A stretch of DNA of 64,000 bases from Oleiagrimonas sp963747595 (GCA_963747595.1 CAVVFO010000002.1:124001-188000), one strand, 5' to 3'; positions 8,703-17,535 are shown, counted from the stretch's first letter. The notes: generated by a model from the letters alone, not told the origin. Made by a program: numbers and translations.

Positions 8703-9308
8703 TCAGTGATCGTGATGGTGATCGTTTTCATGGCGGCGGCCGTGGCCGTGGCCGTGGTCGTGTCCATGCCCGTGGGCGGTTCTGTAGCCGGTGGCGCGAT
8801 CGTGTCCGTGGGACGGGGTGTAGCGCATGGCGTGATCATGACGGCGTCCGCCACGGTGTTCATTCCTTTCATCACGCCTGTGATCACGCCTGTAGTCACG
8901 GCGACGCTCGATGCGTTCCTCATGCCGGTACCCCCGATCGTCGTCACGGAAATACCTGCGGCGCACCTCATGGCGCCGCTCGCCATGGTAGGGGCGCCAC
9001 AGGGCGCGACGAAAGATCCAGCGGCCGTCGCGGTGCACCCAGTGCGGATGCTCATAACGATAGCCGATACGTCGCGGATACCAGCGCCCGCGCACCCAGA
9101 CATAGCGGTAGCCATCCCAGCGCCAGTAACCGCGCGCCCAGAAGTAACCGTCGCGCGGCGCCGGAACGGGCGCGAACAAGGGCGCCGGCGGGCCAAAACC
9201 GACCGAAATGCCGATATGCGTGGAGGCGTGTGCCTGCGGTACGGGAGCCAGCAGGCCTGCGGCCAGTGCCAGGCCACCCAGTGCAGCGAGTTTTCCGAAA
9301 AGCTTCAT
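8703..9308 (-). CDS. Exported His-rich YxWxxGxW repeat protein
   Basis: This 201-residue protein has a signal peptide (about 28 residues ending AHAS), a middle region with aromatic repeats of the YxWxxGxW type (GYFWARGYWRWDGYRYVW), and a C-terminus extremely rich in Arg and His, ending in HGHGHDHGHGHG-type tracts. The middle repeats match the WxxGxW family of secreted proteins of unknown role. The His-rich tail could bind transition metals, but that is inference. The ATG at 9308 has a GGAG ribosome-binding site. It is convergent with the hpn operon, sharing the gap after the terminator, and divergent from the DUF3034 gene. The much longer open frame upstream is antisense shadow. Confidence 0.8.
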   Translation of the reverse strand: MKLFGKLAALGGLALAAGLLAPVPQAHASTHIGISVGFGPPAPLFAPVPAPRDGYFWARGYWRWDGYRYVWVRGRWYPRRIGYRYEHPHWVHRDGRWIFRRALWRPYHGERRHEVRRRYFRDDDRGYRHEERIERRRDYRRDHRRDERNEHRGGRRHDHAMRYTPSHGHDRATGYRTAHGHGHDHGHGHGRRHENDHHHDH

Positions 9309-9665
9309 GATGCGGTCTCCTTCATTCGGGTCGGCGTTGCATGCATGAATAACGCAAGAGCGGGTCAAAGGTTGACCTGAGGCGTCTGTCTGTTCAGCTT
9401 CGCAGCCCCGGCATGCGCGCCAGCTCCCCAGCGGTGACGGGTGCCGAAAAAGCGCCTGGCCGCGCCCGATGCCTGCCCGTGGCGGCGTTGCGCTGTGCGT
9501 CTGGCACATGCATTGCTTGTCTCCCTCACCGCGACATGGCAGCTGACAATGCCGGTCGCCGAGCAGCCGTCCGCACATTCCGGAGAAACCGGGGTGCGGC
9601 GGCAGCATGTCAATGCAGATGCGTCGCGCGGGAGCGACCGCGCGGTCACAACCACAGGGGGTTTC
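9309..9665. other. Divergent intergenic region
   Basis: This 357-bp stretch separates the His-rich protein gene from the DUF3034 gene and should contain both promoters. I saw no clear -35/-10 pair, repeat or small gene in it. Confidence 0.4.
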
Positions 9666-10565
9666 ATGCAGCACCCGTATTTCCACTGGCTGACGGCCTT
9701 TGCCGGGCTGGCCATCTGTGCCGGGTGCGTGTCGCCGGCCGCTGCGGCATCGGGCGCCCCGGGCCAGTTCGGCGGCAAGCTGCTGCTGACCGCGGGCGTG
9801 ACCGGCATCGAAGGGCAGGCCGGCGGCGGCTTGACGCCCTGGGCCGTGATTGGCGGCTATGGAGATCAGGACCAGATCGGCGGCAACGCCTTCTATACGC
9901 GGGTCACCACCCGGGATTATCACCTGGACGACACCGGCGCGATGATCGGCCTCTACAACCGGTTCGAGTTCTCCATCGCGCGGCAGACGTTCAACACCGA
10001 GGAGGTGGGCGCGGCGCTGGGCCTGGGCCGCGGCTTCGCCTTCCGCCAGACCATCTACGGCGCAAAGATGCGCCTGTTCGGCGAGGCGGTGCTGGATCAG
10101 GACACCTGGGTGCCGCAGGTGGCCGTAGGCCTGCAGTACAAGAAGAACAACCAGGGTGCAGTGCTCCCTGCCATCGGCGCGAAGCATGACTCGGGTGTCG
10201 ACCTCTACGTCAACGCTACCAAGCTGTACCTGCGCCAGAGTCTGCTGTTGAACGCCACGGTGCGGTTCACCAAGGCCAACCAGACCGGCATTCTCGGCTT
10301 CGGCGGCGACAGGAATGACAGCTACAGGGCGCAGTTCGAGGGCTCGGCCGCGTACCTGTTGTCGCGCAAGGTGGCCATCGGCGCCGAATACCGCATGAAA
10401 CCGGACAACCTGCGCATCGCGCGGGAAGAGGACTGGTACGACGCCTTCATCGCCTACACGCCCAACCACCATCTATCGGTCACGCTGGCCTATGCGGACC
10501 TGGGGAACATCGTCATCAAGGCTCACCAGCGCGGCCTGTATGCCTCCGTGCAGGCGGGCTTCTGA
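9666..10565 (+). CDS. DUF3034 family exported protein
   Basis: This 299-residue protein begins with a signal peptide ending near SPAAAA and continues as alternating beta segments (QFGGKLLLTAGVTGIEGQAG through LYASVQAGF). The terminal Phe and beta pattern suggest an outer-membrane barrel. I recognise the overall sequence as DUF3034, a family without an assigned function. The ATG at 9666 has AGGGGG just upstream; the longer frame lacks a signal sequence. The gene is 56 bp before a small exported globin and probably forms an operon with it, a pairing I recall from other proteobacteria. Confidence 0.8.
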   Translation: MQHPYFHWLTAFAGLAICAGCVSPAAAASGAPGQFGGKLLLTAGVTGIEGQAGGGLTPWAVIGGYGDQDQIGGNAFYTRVTTRDYHLDDTGAMIGLYNRFEFSIARQTFNTEEVGAALGLGRGFAFRQTIYGAKMRLFGEAVLDQDTWVPQVAVGLQYKKNNQGAVLPAIGAKHDSGVDLYVNATKLYLRQSLLLNATVRFTKANQTGILGFGGDRNDSYRAQFEGSAAYLLSRKVAIGAEYRMKPDNLRIAREEDWYDAFIAYTPNHHLSVTLAYADLGNIVIKAHQRGLYASVQAGF

Positions 10566-10621
10566 TCACTCGCGTTGCGGCCAAGGCCGCACGCCATGTC
10601 ATGTTTTCGAGGAACACGATC

Positions 10622-11137
10622 ATGCGACAGGCCATCATTCCAGGCGCGCTATTGGGTGCCGTGTTGATACTGGCGAGCGCCCCGGCGACGGCGCAGTCGT
10701 CCACGCAGTCGGTGGATTCCCTGCTGCGCGGCCCGACACGTGACCATGTGCCCGACCCGGCGCCACGTACACCCGCGTTCAAGGGCAAATATCGGGATTT
10801 CGGCGGCAAGGCCGGCATGAAGGCCATGGTCGACCTGTACATGAAGTACCTGATGGCCGACCCGCGTACGCGGCACTACTTCCGCTGGGTGGACCGCCGC
10901 CACGTCAAGAAGGAACTGGCGGACCAGTTCTGCGTGATCATGGATGGACCATGCAGCTACACCGGCAAGGACATGATCCGCGCGCACAAGAGCTTCGCCA
11001 TCGACCGCGCTGCCTTCAATGCACTGGTCGAGGACCTGCAGAAAGCCATGACCGCGAAGGGCGTGCCGTTCCAGACGCAGAACGACCTTCTCTCCAGACT
11101 GGCGCCGATGTACCGCCAGGTCGTCACCAAGAAATAA
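10622..11137 (+). CDS. Exported group 1 truncated haemoglobin-like protein
   Basis: This 171-residue protein has a signal peptide (ALLGAVLILASAPATAQ) followed by a truncated globin domain. The segment YRDFGGKAGMKAMVDLYMKYL resembles helices A-B, and AHKSFAIDRAAFNALVEDL matches the F-helix with the proximal His of group 1 truncated haemoglobins. It would bind haem in the periplasm, perhaps handling NO or O2. The ATG at 10622 is preceded by GAGGAA and is preferred over ATG 10601. It follows the DUF3034 gene closely. The export signal is the unusual element, since most truncated haemoglobins are cytosolic. Confidence 0.8.
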   Translation: MRQAIIPGALLGAVLILASAPATAQSSTQSVDSLLRGPTRDHVPDPAPRTPAFKGKYRDFGGKAGMKAMVDLYMKYLMADPRTRHYFRWVDRRHVKKELADQFCVIMDGPCSYTGKDMIRAHKSFAIDRAAFNALVEDLQKAMTAKGVPFQTQNDLLSRLAPMYRQVVTKK

Positions 11138-11150
11138 AACTGTTGAATGC

Positions 11151-11259
11151 GTAGGGCGGCTCAAGGAGCAACGCGACGGAGCCGCCTGCTTGCCTGTAAT
11201 TATCCTATGTTCCCGCAAGCAGGCGGATCCGTCGCTTATCGCTCCTTGATCCACCCTAC
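11151..11259. repeat. Long imperfect inverted repeat between convergent genes
   Basis: Arms of about 42-44 bases, 11151-11192 and 11216-11259, are near-complementary around a 23-base AT-richer loop. The outer ends are GTAGGG and its complement. The layout resembles two facing copies of the short GTAGGGTGG-type palindromes common in proteobacterial intergenic regions. The right arm supplies the TAG stop codon and last residues of the M48 gene. As RNA it could fold into a large hairpin and act as a bidirectional terminator. Confidence 0.85.
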
Positions 11260-12053
11260 ATGTGGCAATCGGGCGTGTGGCCGTTGGCCCGCGCCTGCTT
11301 GTATACAGGCATCAGCCGTTGCGCCTGCCGCTGCAGGGACTGGATGCGCTGCGCCGGCGATGGATGCGTGGACAGGAACGCCGGCGGTTTGCTGCCGCCC
11401 TGTTGCTGCATTTCCTGCCACAGCTTCACCGCCGCGCGGGGATCGAAGCCGGCGCGTGCCATGTAGCGCTGGCCCAGCGTATCGGCCTCGGCCTCCTGCG
11501 TGCGCGAAAACGGCAGCAGGATACCCACCTGCGCACCCACGCCCAGCGCCGCCATCAGCTGGCCGGCATCGTTGCCGCGGCTGGCGCCATACAGGCTGGC
11601 CGCCGTCAGGCCACCCTTGACTGCCATGTTGTCCGACACGCGCTCCGCCGCGTGATGCGAGACCACGTGCGACAGCTCATGTCCCAGCACCGTGGCCAGC
11701 TGATCCTGATTTTTGGCGATCTTGAGCATGCCCTCGTTCACGCCGATGCGGCCGCCGGGCAGCGCGAACGCGTTGGCGCTGTGGTCCTTGATGATCTGCA
11801 CATCCCATTTCTGCCGGCTGAACGGTGGCGGCAGCACCTTGATCAGCGCATCGGCCACGCAGCGTGCGTAGGCGCGTTCATGCGGCGCATTGGCGAACTT
11901 GCCCTTCTTGCGCATGGCCTGGAAAGCGTTCACGCCCATCTGGTCCATGGTCTGCGGCGAGACCAGCATCAACTGCTTGCGTCCGGTAGGACTGGTGGCG
12001 CAGGCGCTGAGCAGCAGGCAGGCAGCGGCAATGGCAATCCATTGGAGTCTCAT
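11256..12053 (-). CDS. M48 family lipoprotein metalloprotease
   Basis: This 265-residue protein has a lipobox, LLLSACA, with the lipidated Cys near residue 19. It carries the zinc-binding HELSHVVSHH (HExxH) motif and a downstream EAEADTLGQRYMARAGFDP, which supplies the third zinc ligand. The C-terminal segment LSTHPSPAQRI is also typical of M48 proteases such as LoiP/BepA relatives that work on outer-membrane proteins. The ATG at 12053 is chosen because it begins the signal sequence. The last codons and the TAG come from the inverted repeat, so the C-terminus is probably altered relative to relatives. It is divergent from icmF. Confidence 0.92.
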   Translation of the reverse strand: MRLQWIAIAAACLLLSACATSPTGRKQLMLVSPQTMDQMGVNAFQAMRKKGKFANAPHERAYARCVADALIKVLPPPFSRQKWDVQIIKDHSANAFALPGGRIGVNEGMLKIAKNQDQLATVLGHELSHVVSHHAAERVSDNMAVKGGLTAASLYGASRGNDAGQLMAALGVGAQVGILLPFSRTQEAEADTLGQRYMARAGFDPRAAVKLWQEMQQQGGSKPPAFLSTHPSPAQRIQSLQRQAQRLMPVYKQARANGHTPDCHM

Positions 12054-12219
12054 GTGTGTCCCCTTGTGACCCGGTGTATCCCGTATCCAAACATGCACGA
12101 CGTGAAGCGTGAGAGAACGCGTCCGCAGGGCAAGTGTCGAGGCAGGCGTACCAACATGACGCGCAGTGCTTCCGCGATACAATGTTCGCTTAGAACTTTC
12201 TCACATATCCGGAGTATCC

Positions 12220-15200
12220 ATGAGCACGCCCGCCAAGCAGATGTCCGCGAGCGCCGCCCCGGCCGACGCCACCCCGCTGCGCTTCGTCACCGCCGCCAGC
12301 CTGTTCGACGGCCACGACGCCGCCATCAACATCATGCGCCGCATCATCCAGGCGCAGGGCGCGGAGGTCATCCACCTGGGCCACAACCGCTCGGTGGAAG
12401 ACGTGGTGCGCGCCGCACTGGCCGAGGATGCCGACGCCATCGCGCTGTCGTCCTACCAGGGCGGCCACGTCGAGTACCTGAAGTACATGGTGGACATGCT
12501 CAAGGAGCGCAACGCCGAGCACATCCGCATCTTCGCCGGCGGCGGCGGCACCATCACGCTGCAGGAGATCAGGGAACTGCACGACTACGGCGTGGAGCGT
12601 ATCTATCACCCCAACGACGGCATGAAGCTGGGCCTCACCGAGATGATCGAGGACGTGGTGCGCCGTGCGCGGCAGGCACGCGACGCCCGCGGCGCCGAGC
12701 GCAACACCAGGGCGCAAACCCCGGATGTGGAGGACGAAATCAGCATCGGCCACATGATGTCCGCGCTGGAAAACGGCGCCTTCAGCGATGCCGAGCTGGA
12801 CAAGCAGCGCAGGGAATGGGCCATGGCCGGCAAGAAGACGCCCGTCATCGGCCTCACCGGCACCGGCGGCGCGGGCAAATCCTCCGTGGTCGACGAACTG
12901 CTGCTGCGCTTCCTGCACGCGTTCCCCGAAATGCGCATCGCCGTGCTCGCCGTGGATCCCACGCGTCGCCGCTCCGGCGGCGCCTTGCTGGGCGACCGCA
13001 TCCGCATGAACAGCCTGCGCAGCCCGCGCGTGTACATGCGCTCCATGGCCACGCGCCGCGCGCACGCCGCCACCAGCGTGGTGCTGGCCGATTCCATCGC
13101 CTTCCTCAAGAGCCAGGCCTACGACCTGGTCATCGTCGAGACCGCCGGCATCGGCCAGTCCGATTCGGCCATTGTCGATCTGGTGGATTTCCCCATGTAC
13201 GTCATGACCAGCGACTACGGCGCCGCCAGCCAGCTGGAAAAGATCGACATGGTGGATTTCGCCGAGCTCATCGTGCTCAACAAGTTCGACAAGCGCGGCG
13301 CCGAGGACGCCCTGCGCGACGTGCGCAAGCAGTGGAAGCGCAACCGCATGGCCTTCGACATGGCCGACGACGACGTGCCGGTGTATCCCACCATCGCCAG
13401 CCAGTTCAACGATCCCGGCGTCACCTGGATGTTCACTCAGTTGTGTCGGCTGCTGCGCGAGAAGTTGGAGTTGGGACCGGGGACCGGGGACCGGGGGCGG
13501 GAAAGCACGGCATGCGACTTCAAGCCGGATCTGGACACCTCGCTCAAGGAGCCGCGCGCCACCGTGCTGATCCCCGGCCAGCGCGTGCGCTACCTGGCCG
13601 AAATCGCTGAGCAGGGCAGGGGCATCAACGCCGGCATCGAGCACCAGGCCGAGTCCGCCAGCAAGGCGCAGAACTGCTATCAGGCGCTGAAGGAAATCGG
13701 CGACGACGCACTGCCGCAGCCGCTCGACCTGTTCGCTGCGGAGGCCATCGGCGGCGCTGCCGACCGCACCCTGCTGACCCTGCGCCAGCGCTACAACGAA
13801 GCCATCAAGGACTTGAGCAGCGACGCCATCCACCTGCTGCGCGAATGGCCCGAGCGCGCCAAAGCCGTCACCGACGAGGTCAATGCATACAAGGTCCGCG
13901 ACAAGACCATCCGCGTGGAGAACTACAAGGAATCGCTCAGCCACCAGAAAATCCCCAAGGTGGCGCCGCCCAAATACCGCGACTGGGGCGACCTGCTGCG
14001 CTTCCTCATGCGCGAGAACCTGCCCGGCGGCTACCCGTACACCGGCGGCGTCTATCCGTACCGCCGCGCCGGCGAAGACCCCATCCGCATGTTCGCCGGC
14101 GAAGGCACGCCCGAGCGCACCAATCGCCGCTTCCATTACCTGTCCGTGGGCCAGCCCGCCGCGCGCCTGTCCACCGCCTTCGACTCGGTCACCCTGTACG
14201 GCGAAGACCCCGCACCGCGCCCGGACATCTACGGCAAGGTCGGCAACTCCGGCGTCTCCATCGCCACCCTGGACGACATGAAGAAGCTGTACTCCGGCTT
14301 CGACCTGGCATCGCCCACCACCTCCGTGTCCATGACCATCAACGGCCCAGCGCCCATGCTCATGGCCATGTTCATGAACACCGCCATCGACCAGGCGGTG
14401 GAGAAATACCTGCGCGAAGACGAAACGCGCTGGGACGCCGCACGCAAGAAGATCGCCGAAATCTACGCCGACCACGGCCGCCCGCATTACTCCGGCGAGT
14501 TGCCGGACGGCAACGACGGCCTGGGCCTGGGCCTGCTGGGCATCTCCGGCGACGAAGTGGTGGACGCCGAGACCTACGCCAGGATCAAGGAAGACACCCT
14601 GAAAGTGGTGCGCGGCACCGTGCAGGCGGACATCCTGAAAGAGGACCAGGCGCAGAACACCTGCATCTTCTCCACCGAGTTCGCCCTGCGCATGATGGGC
14701 GACATCCAGCAGTACTTCGTCGACCACGGCGTGCGCAACTTCTATTCCGTGTCCATCTCCGGATACCACATCGCCGAAGCTGGCGCGAACCCCATCAGCC
14801 AGCTCGCCTTTACCCTGAGCAACGGCTTCACCATCGTCGAGTACTACCTCGCCCGCGGCATGGATATCGACGACTTCGCGCCCAACCTCAGCTTCTTCTT
14901 CTCCAACGGCATGGACCCGGAATACACCGTCATCGGCCGCGTCGCCCGCCGCATCTGGGCCCGCGCCATGCGCGAGCGCTACGGCGCCAACAAGCGCAGC
15001 CAGATGCTCAAGTACCACATCCAGACCTCCGGCCGCTCGCTGCACGCGCAGGAGATCCAGTTCAACGACATCCGCACCACGCTGCAGGCGCTGTACGCGC
15101 TGTTCGACAACTGCAACTCCCTGCACACCAACGCCTACGACGAGGCCATCACCACGCCCACCGAGGAATCCGTGCGCCGCGCCGTGGCCATTCAGATGAT

Positions 15201-15714
15201 CATCAACAAGGAGCTGGGGCTGAACTTCAACGAGAACCCGTGGCAGGGCAGCTTCATCGTCGACGAGCTCACCGATATCGTGGAAGAAGCCGTCTACAAG
15301 GAGTTCGAGTCCATCAGCGAGCGCGGCGGCGTGCTGGGCGCCATGGATACGATGTACCAGCGTGGCAAGATCCAGGAAGAGTCGATGGTGTACGAGCACA
15401 AGAAGCACGATGGTTCGTTGCCGCTGGTGGGCGTCAACACGTTCCTTCCCAAGGAAGGCGCTGGCGAGGTGGATGTCGAGGCCGAGCTGATCCGCTCCAC
15501 GCCGCAGGAGAAGCAGGCGCAGATCGACAACGTGAAGCGCTACGGGGAGGCGCGGAATCCGTTGGAGTCGGATAGTCTGGCGAAGTTGCAGGCGGCGGCC
15601 AGGGAGCGCAGGAATGTGTTTGAGGAGTTGATGGAGGCTGTTAAGTTCAACTCGTTGGGGCAGATTAGTCATGCGCTGTATGAAGTTGGCGGCGAATACC
15701 GGCGCAACATGTAA
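12220..15714 (+). CDS. icmF: Fused isobutyryl-CoA mutase IcmF
   Basis: This 1164-residue protein combines three parts. The N-terminal B12-binding domain has DGHDAA with the cobalt-ligand His32. The middle MeaB-like GTPase chaperone has a P-loop GTGGAGKS at residues 214-221. The C-terminal acyl-CoA mutase domain runs from about residue 560 to the end. IcmF interconverts isobutyryl-CoA and n-butyryl-CoA, or related acyl-CoAs, using adenosylcobalamin. ATG 12220 has GGAG nine bases upstream. A low-complexity insertion, GGGACCG repeated three times, falls at residues about 418-425 in the linker after the GTPase. The gene stands alone between a divergent protease and a REP-type hairpin. Confidence 0.95.
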   Translation: MSTPAKQMSASAAPADATPLRFVTAASLFDGHDAAINIMRRIIQAQGAEVIHLGHNRSVEDVVRAALAEDADAIALSSYQGGHVEYLKYMVDMLKERNAEHIRIFAGGGGTITLQEIRELHDYGVERIYHPNDGMKLGLTEMIEDVVRRARQARDARGAERNTRAQTPDVEDEISIGHMMSALENGAFSDAELDKQRREWAMAGKKTPVIGLTGTGGAGKSSVVDELLLRFLHAFPEMRIAVLAVDPTRRRSGGALLGDRIRMNSLRSPRVYMRSMATRRAHAATSVVLADSIAFLKSQAYDLVIVETAGIGQSDSAIVDLVDFPMYVMTSDYGAASQLEKIDMVDFAELIVLNKFDKRGAEDALRDVRKQWKRNRMAFDMADDDVPVYPTIASQFNDPGVTWMFTQLCRLLREKLELGPGTGDRGRESTACDFKPDLDTSLKEPRATVLIPGQRVRYLAEIAEQGRGINAGIEHQAESASKAQNCYQALKEIGDDALPQPLDLFAAEAIGGAADRTLLTLRQRYNEAIKDLSSDAIHLLREWPERAKAVTDEVNAYKVRDKTIRVENYKESLSHQKIPKVAPPKYRDWGDLLRFLMRENLPGGYPYTGGVYPYRRAGEDPIRMFAGEGTPERTNRRFHYLSVGQPAARLSTAFDSVTLYGEDPAPRPDIYGKVGNSGVSIATLDDMKKLYSGFDLASPTTSVSMTINGPAPMLMAMFMNTAIDQAVEKYLREDETRWDAARKKIAEIYADHGRPHYSGELPDGNDGLGLGLLGISGDEVVDAETYARIKEDTLKVVRGTVQADILKEDQAQNTCIFSTEFALRMMGDIQQYFVDHGVRNFYSVSISGYHIAEAGANPISQLAFTLSNGFTIVEYYLARGMDIDDFAPNLSFFFSNGMDPEYTVIGRVARRIWARAMRERYGANKRSQMLKYHIQTSGRSLHAQEIQFNDIRTTLQALYALFDNCNSLHTNAYDEAITTPTEESVRRAVAIQMIINKELGLNFNENPWQGSFIVDELTDIVEEAVYKEFESISERGGVLGAMDTMYQRGKIQEESMVYEHKKHDGSLPLVGVNTFLPKEGAGEVDVEAELIRSTPQEKQAQIDNVKRYGEARNPLESDSLAKLQAAARERRNVFEELMEAVKFNSLGQISHALYEVGGEYRRNM
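13473..13500 (+). repeat. GGGACCG heptamer repeat inside icmF
   Basis: Three perfect GGGACCG units are followed by a degenerate GGGGCGG. The unit length is not a multiple of three, so gain or loss of one copy would shift the icmF frame. Confidence 0.85.
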
Positions 15715-15742
15715 ACACCTCTTACTTAGCCAGCCTCCAGCT

Positions 15743-15776
15743 CGTCATCCCGGCGAAAGCCGGGATCCATTTTCGC
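15743..15776. repeat. REP-like palindrome (ATCCCGGC-GAAA-GCCGGGAT)
   Basis: An 8-bp perfect stem with a GAAA tetraloop at 15747-15766 sits inside the familiar dispersed proteobacterial sequence CGTCATCCCGGCGAAAGCCG. It lies 30 bp after icmF and could stabilise or end its transcript. Confidence 0.8.
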
Positions 15777-15813
15777 TCTTGGTCTCATGTTGCAGATGCA
15801 CTCAAACACGACA

Positions 15814-16086
15814 ATGATCAAGCTGATGGCCGTCGAACCAAAAGGTGGTTACAAGCTGATGCTGCGGTTCTCCGATGGGACGTGGGGTGTCCATGACTTC
15901 GCGCGCTACGTGGAGGCAGGTACGCCGATGACCGAGCCGCTGAAGGATCCGGACTTCTTTGGGCGGCACTTCATTGAGCTTGGCGCGCTGGCTTGGCCGA
16001 ACGGATTCGATTTGAGCGCCGAGGCGTTGCATCATCGATTGCGGAAAGACGGGGAGTTGCATCGCGATTCGAGGTGGCTCGAGTGA
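15814..16086 (+). CDS. DUF2442 domain protein
   Basis: This is a 90-residue protein, or 99 residues if the in-frame ATG at 15787 is used. The core MAVEPKGGYKLMLRFSDGTWGVHDF matches DUF2442, a small domain often found beside DUF4160 or other toxin-antitoxin-like partners. It ends with LAWPNGFDLSAEALH, the usual conserved segment. No convincing ribosome-binding site separates the two starts. It precedes a decayed HicB-like gene, so it probably belongs to the same accessory island. Function is unknown. Confidence 0.8.
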   Translation: MIKLMAVEPKGGYKLMLRFSDGTWGVHDFARYVEAGTPMTEPLKDPDFFGRHFIELGALAWPNGFDLSAEALHHRLRKDGELHRDSRWLE

Positions 16087-16133
16087 TGCGCAATGAACAA
16101 CCGGCGTCCATGCGTGCACGAAAGGACTAACCC

Positions 16134-16340
16134 ATGAGCGAAATCGTATTCCTGGTCGAAGAAGCCCCCGAAGGCGGCCTGACAGCGCGTGCGCTCGACG
16201 TATCGATCTTCACCCAGGCGGATTCCATCGAAGCCCTGCGCGATGAAGTGCGCGATGCAGTGCGCTGCCATTTCGGGGAAGGCGAGGGCCCATCCGTCAT
16301 CCGACTTCACTAGGTCAGAGACGAAGTGCTGGCGGCATGA
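16134..16340 (+). pseudogene. HicB-like antitoxin with premature TAG
   Basis: The frame reads MSEIVFLVEEAPEGGLTARA and continues for 59 residues to a TAG at 16311. Beyond it the same frame continues VRDEVLAA to a TGA at 16338-16340. From memory, relatives of this small HicB-like family end RLHFVRDEVLA, so the TAG appears to replace the Phe codon. The protein would be about 68 residues if intact. The final TGA overlaps an ATG in ATGA form, as expected for an antitoxin-toxin operon. The short 59-residue product may still be made. Confidence 0.6.
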
Positions 16341-16363
16341 GACTTCCACGGGACATGGGGTGA
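16337..16363 (+). pseudogene. HicA-like toxin remnant
   Basis: An ATG overlapping the preceding TGA starts MRLPRDMG and then hits TGA. MRLPRD is a common beginning of HicA-type toxins that follow this antitoxin family. Nothing downstream looks like the rest of HicA, so only the first codons survive. Confidence 0.45.
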
Positions 16364-16551
16364 TGCACGGTGAAAGACCTAACCCCGGGTTTCAGGGTTT
16401 CGTATGACGCCGGGTTCGTACGAGCAAACTGCTGCGTGACAAGCTTCTGAAGCTACGAAGCTAGACCTGACTATCGATCCTGCTATTGCTATGGCTTCCA
16501 GTCTCAGCTCATGCGATTCTTTTTCCCTACACTAGCCGAACAGGGGTTCCT

Positions 16552-17526
16552 ATGTACAAGGACGAGAGAGACATCTATTTCTACGACATTCGTTCCCTTG
16601 CTTGGAACAGGAAATATGGAAAAGGGCTGGAGCCGTTCGCTCATTACGAACTTGCTAAAGCTATTAAAGCTATGTATGACGCAGATAAAGCTGAGAAATT
16701 AAAGAAATCAACGGGTCAGTCTCTCTATGTGACGCAGATTAGGTTGTACGACAATAGATGCGAAATGCTCGTGGGTTTTTCTGACCCTGTTGCGGCAGAC
16801 CCAACTCTAAATGATCGTCCCGCAAGAAAACGTCGAGTAATTGTAAAGGTTGATGGAGAAGGCATCGAGCATTCCGCGCATATCCTATGGCACTACAAAC
16901 ATAAAAATAACTGCGAATCGTGCTCATTTTATCTAGAGGGCGCTATCGGGCTAAGGTCCACGACGGTCACGCAATTCTTCAATAAAATGTTGAGAGAGTT
17001 TGCGAAGAACAACAAATATTTTGAGGTCTCAGATCCTGAAGGTACCGTTGATCCCGATGGGAATTTTAAAAAAGTGCCCGTCAGGCCTGGCGTGGAGTTG
17101 ATCGGCCACCCCTCTGAAGATTTTATTCGTGACTTAAAAAAAGGGGAGCTTTCAGAGGTCGAGCTGTATACGGAAAAGGAGAAACTAAAGCCTTGGGATT
17201 CCAATGGGTATTCCTTAGAAGAACATCGCTCGGTAATTTTGAAACCTAATAAGAAAAAGCATGTTCCTAAAGCAAAGCCTCTTCTTGATGGTGTTCTTAC
17301 TAAGAAAAGGAAATTGCAATACGAATACGCTAGGGTCAAGTTTAAGACTGACGCTGGTGTTGACAGGAATGTAAGAGTTTTTTCAGAAAACTATAATTTA
17401 TTGCATGACTTCACGTATGTAAAAAAGGATCGTATTGATGGACTTGGCGGGAGTCTACCTAATGCTTTCGACAAGATCTATATGATCATAATGAAAAAAA
17501 TGAGGTCACTTGCCGGTATTAGCTGA
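16552..17526 (+). CDS. Low-GC hypothetical protein, RexA-like in size and context
   Basis: This 324-residue soluble protein is Lys-rich with markedly lower GC than its neighbours. It starts MYKDERDIYFYDIRSLAWN and contains SLYVTQIRLYDNRCEMLVGF, a mid-region CSFYLEGAIGLRSTTVTQFF and a basic C-terminal half. I do not recognise a named domain with certainty. The pattern of an N-terminal beta-rich region, then an F-LE-A-GL-T-V-F-type helix and a basic tail, is reminiscent of phage lambda RexA. A gene for a four-TM protein follows after 9 bp. ATG 16552 has AGGGG upstream; an in-frame ATG at 16486 is less likely. Transfer from a lower-GC source is probable. Confidence 0.6.
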   Translation: MYKDERDIYFYDIRSLAWNRKYGKGLEPFAHYELAKAIKAMYDADKAEKLKKSTGQSLYVTQIRLYDNRCEMLVGFSDPVAADPTLNDRPARKRRVIVKVDGEGIEHSAHILWHYKHKNNCESCSFYLEGAIGLRSTTVTQFFNKMLREFAKNNKYFEVSDPEGTVDPDGNFKKVPVRPGVELIGHPSEDFIRDLKKGELSEVELYTEKEKLKPWDSNGYSLEEHRSVILKPNKKKHVPKAKPLLDGVLTKKRKLQYEYARVKFKTDAGVDRNVRVFSENYNLLHDFTYVKKDRIDGLGGSLPNAFDKIYMIIMKKMRSLAGIS

Positions 17527-17535
17527 GGATTAGCT

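Noticed and set aside
8870..8905. Short direct repeats (TGATCACGCCTGT-like) that could suggest a CRISPR or operator array
   Set aside because: They are codon-level repeats of an Arg/Asp/His-rich stretch in the exported protein gene, without spacers of uniform length.
12190..15672. A 1160-codon open frame on the minus strand opposite icmF
   Set aside because: It is exactly antisense to a well-supported gene, is dominated by His, Gly and Val as expected for the complementary frame of GC-rich DNA, and shows no family motif.
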